From: Vulcanisaeta distributa JCM 11216
GTDB taxonomy: Archaea > Thermoproteota > Thermoprotei > Thermoproteales > Thermocladiaceae
Assembly (NCBI RefSeq): GCF_001315985.1
Contig: NZ_BBBI01000003.1
Location: 1 to 64,000, forward strand
DNA length: 64,000 nucleotides
Reading direction: 5' to 3'
Below are positions 61,624 through 64,000 of this stretch, piece after piece. How positions within the stretch are numbered: position 1 is the first letter of the stretch; each line of letters begins with the position of its first letter. The translations under genes were made by a program, and so were the position numbers. The notes beneath the pieces were generated by a model, which made no database searches, was not told the origin of the DNA, and was given only the letters and a program-made list of their open reading frames with translations.

Positions 61624-61973
61624 TTCAGATCTTATTTAAAATAGAGAGTACCACGTCTGAGGACCCGTTCATTAATGTAGAACGCCGCAGCTTCATCCAA
61701 ATATCAAGGCTTTAAGGACAAATCAGATGAAAATTAATACGCCACCTACCTGATTAAGTTAGCAGGAAGTGCCATAGATACCCATAATTAGCATTAGCAG
61801 GTTAAGATTAAGTGCGTGGTCATGAATCGTCTGTAAGATCGGTCTAGGGCCTGGATGATTATTGGGAAATTGATGGTTGGGCAGGCAGAGTGGAGGTAAG
61901 ATTATTCTCACCTCCACTCTGCATATCCAAGCCTCGACAGGTAATACCTACTCCCTGGGCTGTGGCATTTTAT
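61624..61973. other. Gene-free stretch with a strong hairpin
   Basis: These 350 bases hold no convincing gene. A TATTTAAAAT box follows the zinc-protein stop. Near the right end is the 13-base inverted repeat listed separately. I see no tRNA or C/D box RNA that meets the spacing rules. Confidence 0.6.
61885..61922. repeat. 13-bp perfect inverted repeat (hairpin)
   Basis: GCAGAGTGGAGGT at 61885-61897 and its exact complement ACCTCCACTCTGC at 61910-61922 flank a 12-base loop. Inside, AGA and TCT can extend the stem past one mismatch. It lies about 50 bases beyond the stop of the BtpA gene and could be a 3' RNA structure, a terminator-like hairpin or a protein site. Confidence 0.85.
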
Positions 61974-62772
61974 TCATGGTTTTGCCAACGCCTTTACTGC
62001 GTTTACCATGTTTCTGGCCTTCGTGGGGGGGTCTATTTGTCCCTCCTCGTCCTTTAGGTATGTGCCTACTATGAAACCGTGGGCCTCCCTGTAATCGCCT
62101 ATGTTGTTTGGGTTTATGCCGCTCCCCCCCACGAGTACCTTCGTGTTTACGGCCTTGATGACCCGCCTAAGTAGTAGTGGGTCTGGTGGTTCCCCCCCTG
62201 TCCTTGGGCCTGTGACCACCAGTGCGTCTGCCAGGGCTCTCTCAACGCAGTCCTTGGCCACGTCCTCGATAGTCATCCTGTGCAGTGGGCTTGCGTGCTT
62301 GACGAATATGTCTGCGAGCACGGTGATCTTAGTGTTGAGTCTCGTCATTACCTCGAGGACCTCCCTGGCCACGGGCTCTATCAACCCCTCGGCACTCACT
62401 ATGGCTTCGCAGTAAGCGTTTGACCTGATGAAGGATGCGCCGGTAACAGCCGCTATTGCCGCGGCTCGGGGGGGCCTGAATTCCTTAGTAGGTTGATGCC
62501 GACGGGTATGTTCACCGACCTAATGACCTCCCTGCTATTATCGCCATGGATGCTATGGTCTCCGCCTCCCTAACCCTGGCTCTGAATGGGTAGTCATTGT
62601 AATTTTCTAGAATTACTGCGTCAAACCCCCCCGCCTCATCGAGTGTCCTGGAATTCCTAACGGCAAAGTCGATTATTGTACTTAGGTCGAGCCCACCATA
62701 CCTAATTGAGCCAGGTAATGGCGGTAAATGCACAACACCTACGAGCATTGGCCTATCGTCTCTAAACCTCAA
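61974..62772 (-). CDS. BtpA/SgcQ-family TIM-barrel protein (frame broken)
   Basis: MLVGVVHLPPLPGSIRYGG at the start and GFDAVILENYNDYPF, IPVGINLLRNSG, FIRSNAYCEAIVSAEGLIEP, ILVTGPRTGGEPP-like and KVLVGGSGINPNNI are BtpA signatures. A break near 62480-62515, at a G7 run (62468-62474), separates the parts. About 260 residues. The enzymatic activity of the family is not firmly known; the cyanobacterial relative affects photosystem I. Confidence 0.83.
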
Positions 62773-62817
62773 TGTTGCATCGCCTAATAACTAAACAAGG
62801 GGGGGCATTAAATAGTA

Positions 62818-63333
62818 TTACCATTCAAGGCCTTTTATACCGACTATGCCCCTATCGAAGTAATGCTTCCTGGACTCCATGGTTGTTATTAAGTCAGCGA
62901 TTTCAAGAAACTCACTGGGTGCGTTTCTACCCGTCAGCACGACATTAACCTCAGGCGGTAATGACTTAATACCATCAATCACCTCCTTAGTCGTTAAGTA
63001 CCCACTCGATACGGCGTTATTGATCTCGTCAAGGATAAGAAGGAACGGCCTAATCTCCATAGCCCTACTCAATGCCATCCTAAACACATCCCTAGGCGTT
63101 AGGTGTTGGTCAGGGTCTAGAGAGTAAACATCAACGTAATCACTCAGAAATCTTTTAATGGCTAAGTACTCACCCACGTACTCACCCCCCCTATAAATCA
63201 AGGTTTTCATTAAGTGGGCAATCACTACCTTATAGCCGTGACCAACGGCCCTAAGCACGAGACCTAGGGCTGCCGTGGTCTTTCCCTTCCCATTACCTGT
63301 GTAGAGTAGGATCAAACCCACGATGGCATTCAC
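62818..63333 (-). CDS. cobO: Cob(I)alamin adenosyltransferase, CobA/CobO type
   Basis: YTGNGKGKTTAALGLVLRAVGHG is the P-loop, LILDEINNAVSSGYL the Walker B segment, VVLTGRNAP the conserved switch, with 171 residues. It adds the adenosyl group to corrinoids. GTG start. One C7 run (IYRGGEYVG) adds a Gly in frame. Intact. Confidence 0.92.
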   Translation of the reverse strand: MNAIVGLILLYTGNGKGKTTAALGLVLRAVGHGYKVVIAHLMKTLIYRGGEYVGEYLAIKRFLSDYVDVYSLDPDQHLTPRDVFRMALSRAMEIRPFLLILDEINNAVSSGYLTTKEVIDGIKSLPPEVNVVLTGRNAPSEFLEIADLITTMESRKHYFDRGIVGIKGLEW

Positions 63334-63437
63334 CGAAAATCACTTAATTTGCATTACCGTATTGGTGTCGCTCAATAAACACTTGTAGAATATCGATTGG
63401 TTATGCTTAAAAATAGCGAGGTAGTGGGTTCCTTGAT

Positions 63438-63929
63438 ATGATTAGTACGTATTTAGAGGGTGCATTAATAACGCTTGGCGTTTTCGCCGTATTATCGGCA
63501 ATAGGAATTATCATAACTAAGGACAACCTGTACGCGGCAATATACCTAGCCATAACGACTGGGTTGGTTGGTGCGGTGTATGGCCTTTTCGGTATAGCCT
63601 ATGGCTTCGTATTAATATACCTAATATTCGTTGGCGCCACAATAACAATTACAATAGTCCTGGCTGCTACGTACAGGAAAATCGAGATTAAGGGTGGCGT
63701 GGGTAAGTCATGGATAGTGCCAATGATACTGTTCATAATCGCTATAGTGGTTGCCTCGGTATCCACGAAATACAATGTGGCGCCAGTCACGGGCCAGTCA
63801 TTAACGGGTTTCACGTCAGCATCGGACGGCCTATTACTAATTGCATTATTGGCGTCACTCCTAATGACGATAATGATTGGATTAATAATGTATTACCTGG
63901 AGGTGAGTGGGGGGGTATGGAGGTCGTGA
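63438..63929 (+). CDS. nuoJ: NADH-quinone oxidoreductase subunit J-like protein
   Basis: 163 residues, five spans: TLGVFAVLSAIGIIITKDNLYAAIYLAITTG and GFVLIYLIFVGATITITIV are the NuoJ N-terminal core. The end overlaps the next start by 13 bases (GTATGG). It is a membrane arm subunit of complex I-like enzyme. The operon continues out of the window. Intact. Confidence 0.88.
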   Translation: MISTYLEGALITLGVFAVLSAIGIIITKDNLYAAIYLAITTGLVGAVYGLFGIAYGFVLIYLIFVGATITITIVLAATYRKIEIKGGVGKSWIVPMILFIIAIVVASVSTKYNVAPVTGQSLTGFTSASDGLLLIALLASLLMTIMIGLIMYYLEVSGGVWRS

Positions 63930-64000
63930 ATGCGGCCATACTGTACGGGTTCGCATCCATAATACTGATGATAGGCTACTACAGCGCATTGAGGCTAATG
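63917..64000 (+). CDS. nuoK: NADH-quinone oxidoreductase subunit K (partial)
   Basis: First 28 codons only: MEVVNAAILYGFASIILMIG then YYSALRLM, the first span of a NuoK-like subunit. ATG at 63917 overlaps the nuoJ end in another frame, the usual arrangement of nuoJ-nuoK. The window ends inside the gene. Confidence 0.75.
   Translation, partial: MEVVNAAILYGFASIILMIGYYSALRLM

Noticed and set aside
61722-61760. Second C/D-box-like element (AGATGAA ... CTGA)
   Set aside because: Only one C and one D like box separated by 19 bases, and the paired ends include the boxes themselves, which a C/D RNA would not do.
1-64000. Programmed ribosomal frameshifting at G/C runs as a general mechanism
   Set aside because: Breaks occur both as +1 and -1 shifts, at runs of different length and at places with no run, and in genes such as AspRS and L19e that work as single frames in all relatives. 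Sequence error is simpler.
1-64000. CRISPR arrays, tRNA or rRNA genes, insertion sequences
   Set aside because: No regularly spaced repeats, no T-arm GGTTCRANNCC context in a cloverleaf, and no transposase motif were found; the only T-loop match is the antisense guide in the C/D sRNA.

Overview
This window looks like a piece of a hyperthermophilic crenarchaeon of the order Thermoproteales, most likely the Vulcanisaeta/Caldivirga side of the Thermoproteaceae. The reasons are archaeal ribosomal proteins L18, L19e and P1, an archaeal SRP54, aIF1A and NMD3, PaREP1-family genes, a Thermoproteus-type GAPN, an AGOG 8-oxoguanine glycosylase, moderate GC, heavy use of AGG/ATA codons, and TATA-like boxes placed for leaderless transcripts. 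I recognise no tRNA, rRNA, CRISPR array, insertion sequence or phage gene. It reads as chromosomal core with a few accessory patches.

Layout. 1-3.0 kb: Fe-S oxidoreductase plus ETF operon. 3.0-12 kb: information processing and core genes (aIF1A, NMD3, HtrA, phosphodiesterase, SRP54, a tyrosine-rich KaiC-like ATPase, PIN-ATPase, mevalonate kinase). 12-21.5 kb: transporter, IorA-like protein with eroded catalytic motifs, a very large surface metalloprotease, and an ABC-2 exporter. 21.6-27.3 kb: NusA-like KH protein, AspRS, two transporters, L18, L19e. 27.6-28.6 kb: tandem PaREP1 genes, the second decayed. 28.7-38.1 kb: metabolism (ADH, two-subunit fumarase, GAPN), CBS protein, a PD-(D/E)XK protein, primase-like protein, GTPase. 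38.2-43.9 kb: A-ATPase subunit D, a C/D box guide RNA, SpoIIM-like and thioredoxin-fold membrane proteins, TrkA, MscS, UspA, orphan Cas4-like nuclease. 44-52 kb: ROK kinase, FAD desaturase-like protein, Pth2, quinone methyltransferase, aldehyde oxidoreductase, enoyl-CoA hydratase, P1. 52-56.8 kb: degenerate metallo-beta-lactamase fold, site-2 protease, AGOG, phosphomevalonate dehydratase small subunit, peroxiredoxin. 57-61 kb: TatA/TatC, ModE-like regulator, HEPN/MNT pair, PaREP1. 61.4-64 kb: zinc protein, BtpA, CobO, start of a Nuo operon.

Two things stand out. First, the window is full of runs of exactly seven G or seven C (well over a hundred by eye, with only a handful of exact sixes), in genes on both strands and in noncoding DNA. 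In conserved proteins the run usually adds one Gly or Pro that the family lacks, as if a G4/C4 had become G7/C7. Many genes are also broken by one-base changes at G/C runs of other lengths. Either the consensus sequence has a systematic homopolymer error, or the genome has a quantised G-tract expansion. Raw reads would decide, and every frameshift below should be read with that in mind. Second, a C/D box sRNA at 38.86-38.91 kb carries a guide matching the tRNA T-loop and placed to direct 2'-O-methylation of C56.

Functional links: ETF plus Fe-S protein, the IorA-like protein, AOR and Nuo belong to ferredoxin/quinone electron transfer; the methyltransferase suggests menaquinone. MVK and the phosphomevalonate dehydratase subunit belong to the archaeal mevalonate pathway. 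TatA/TatC serve export of folded, often cofactor-loaded proteins.
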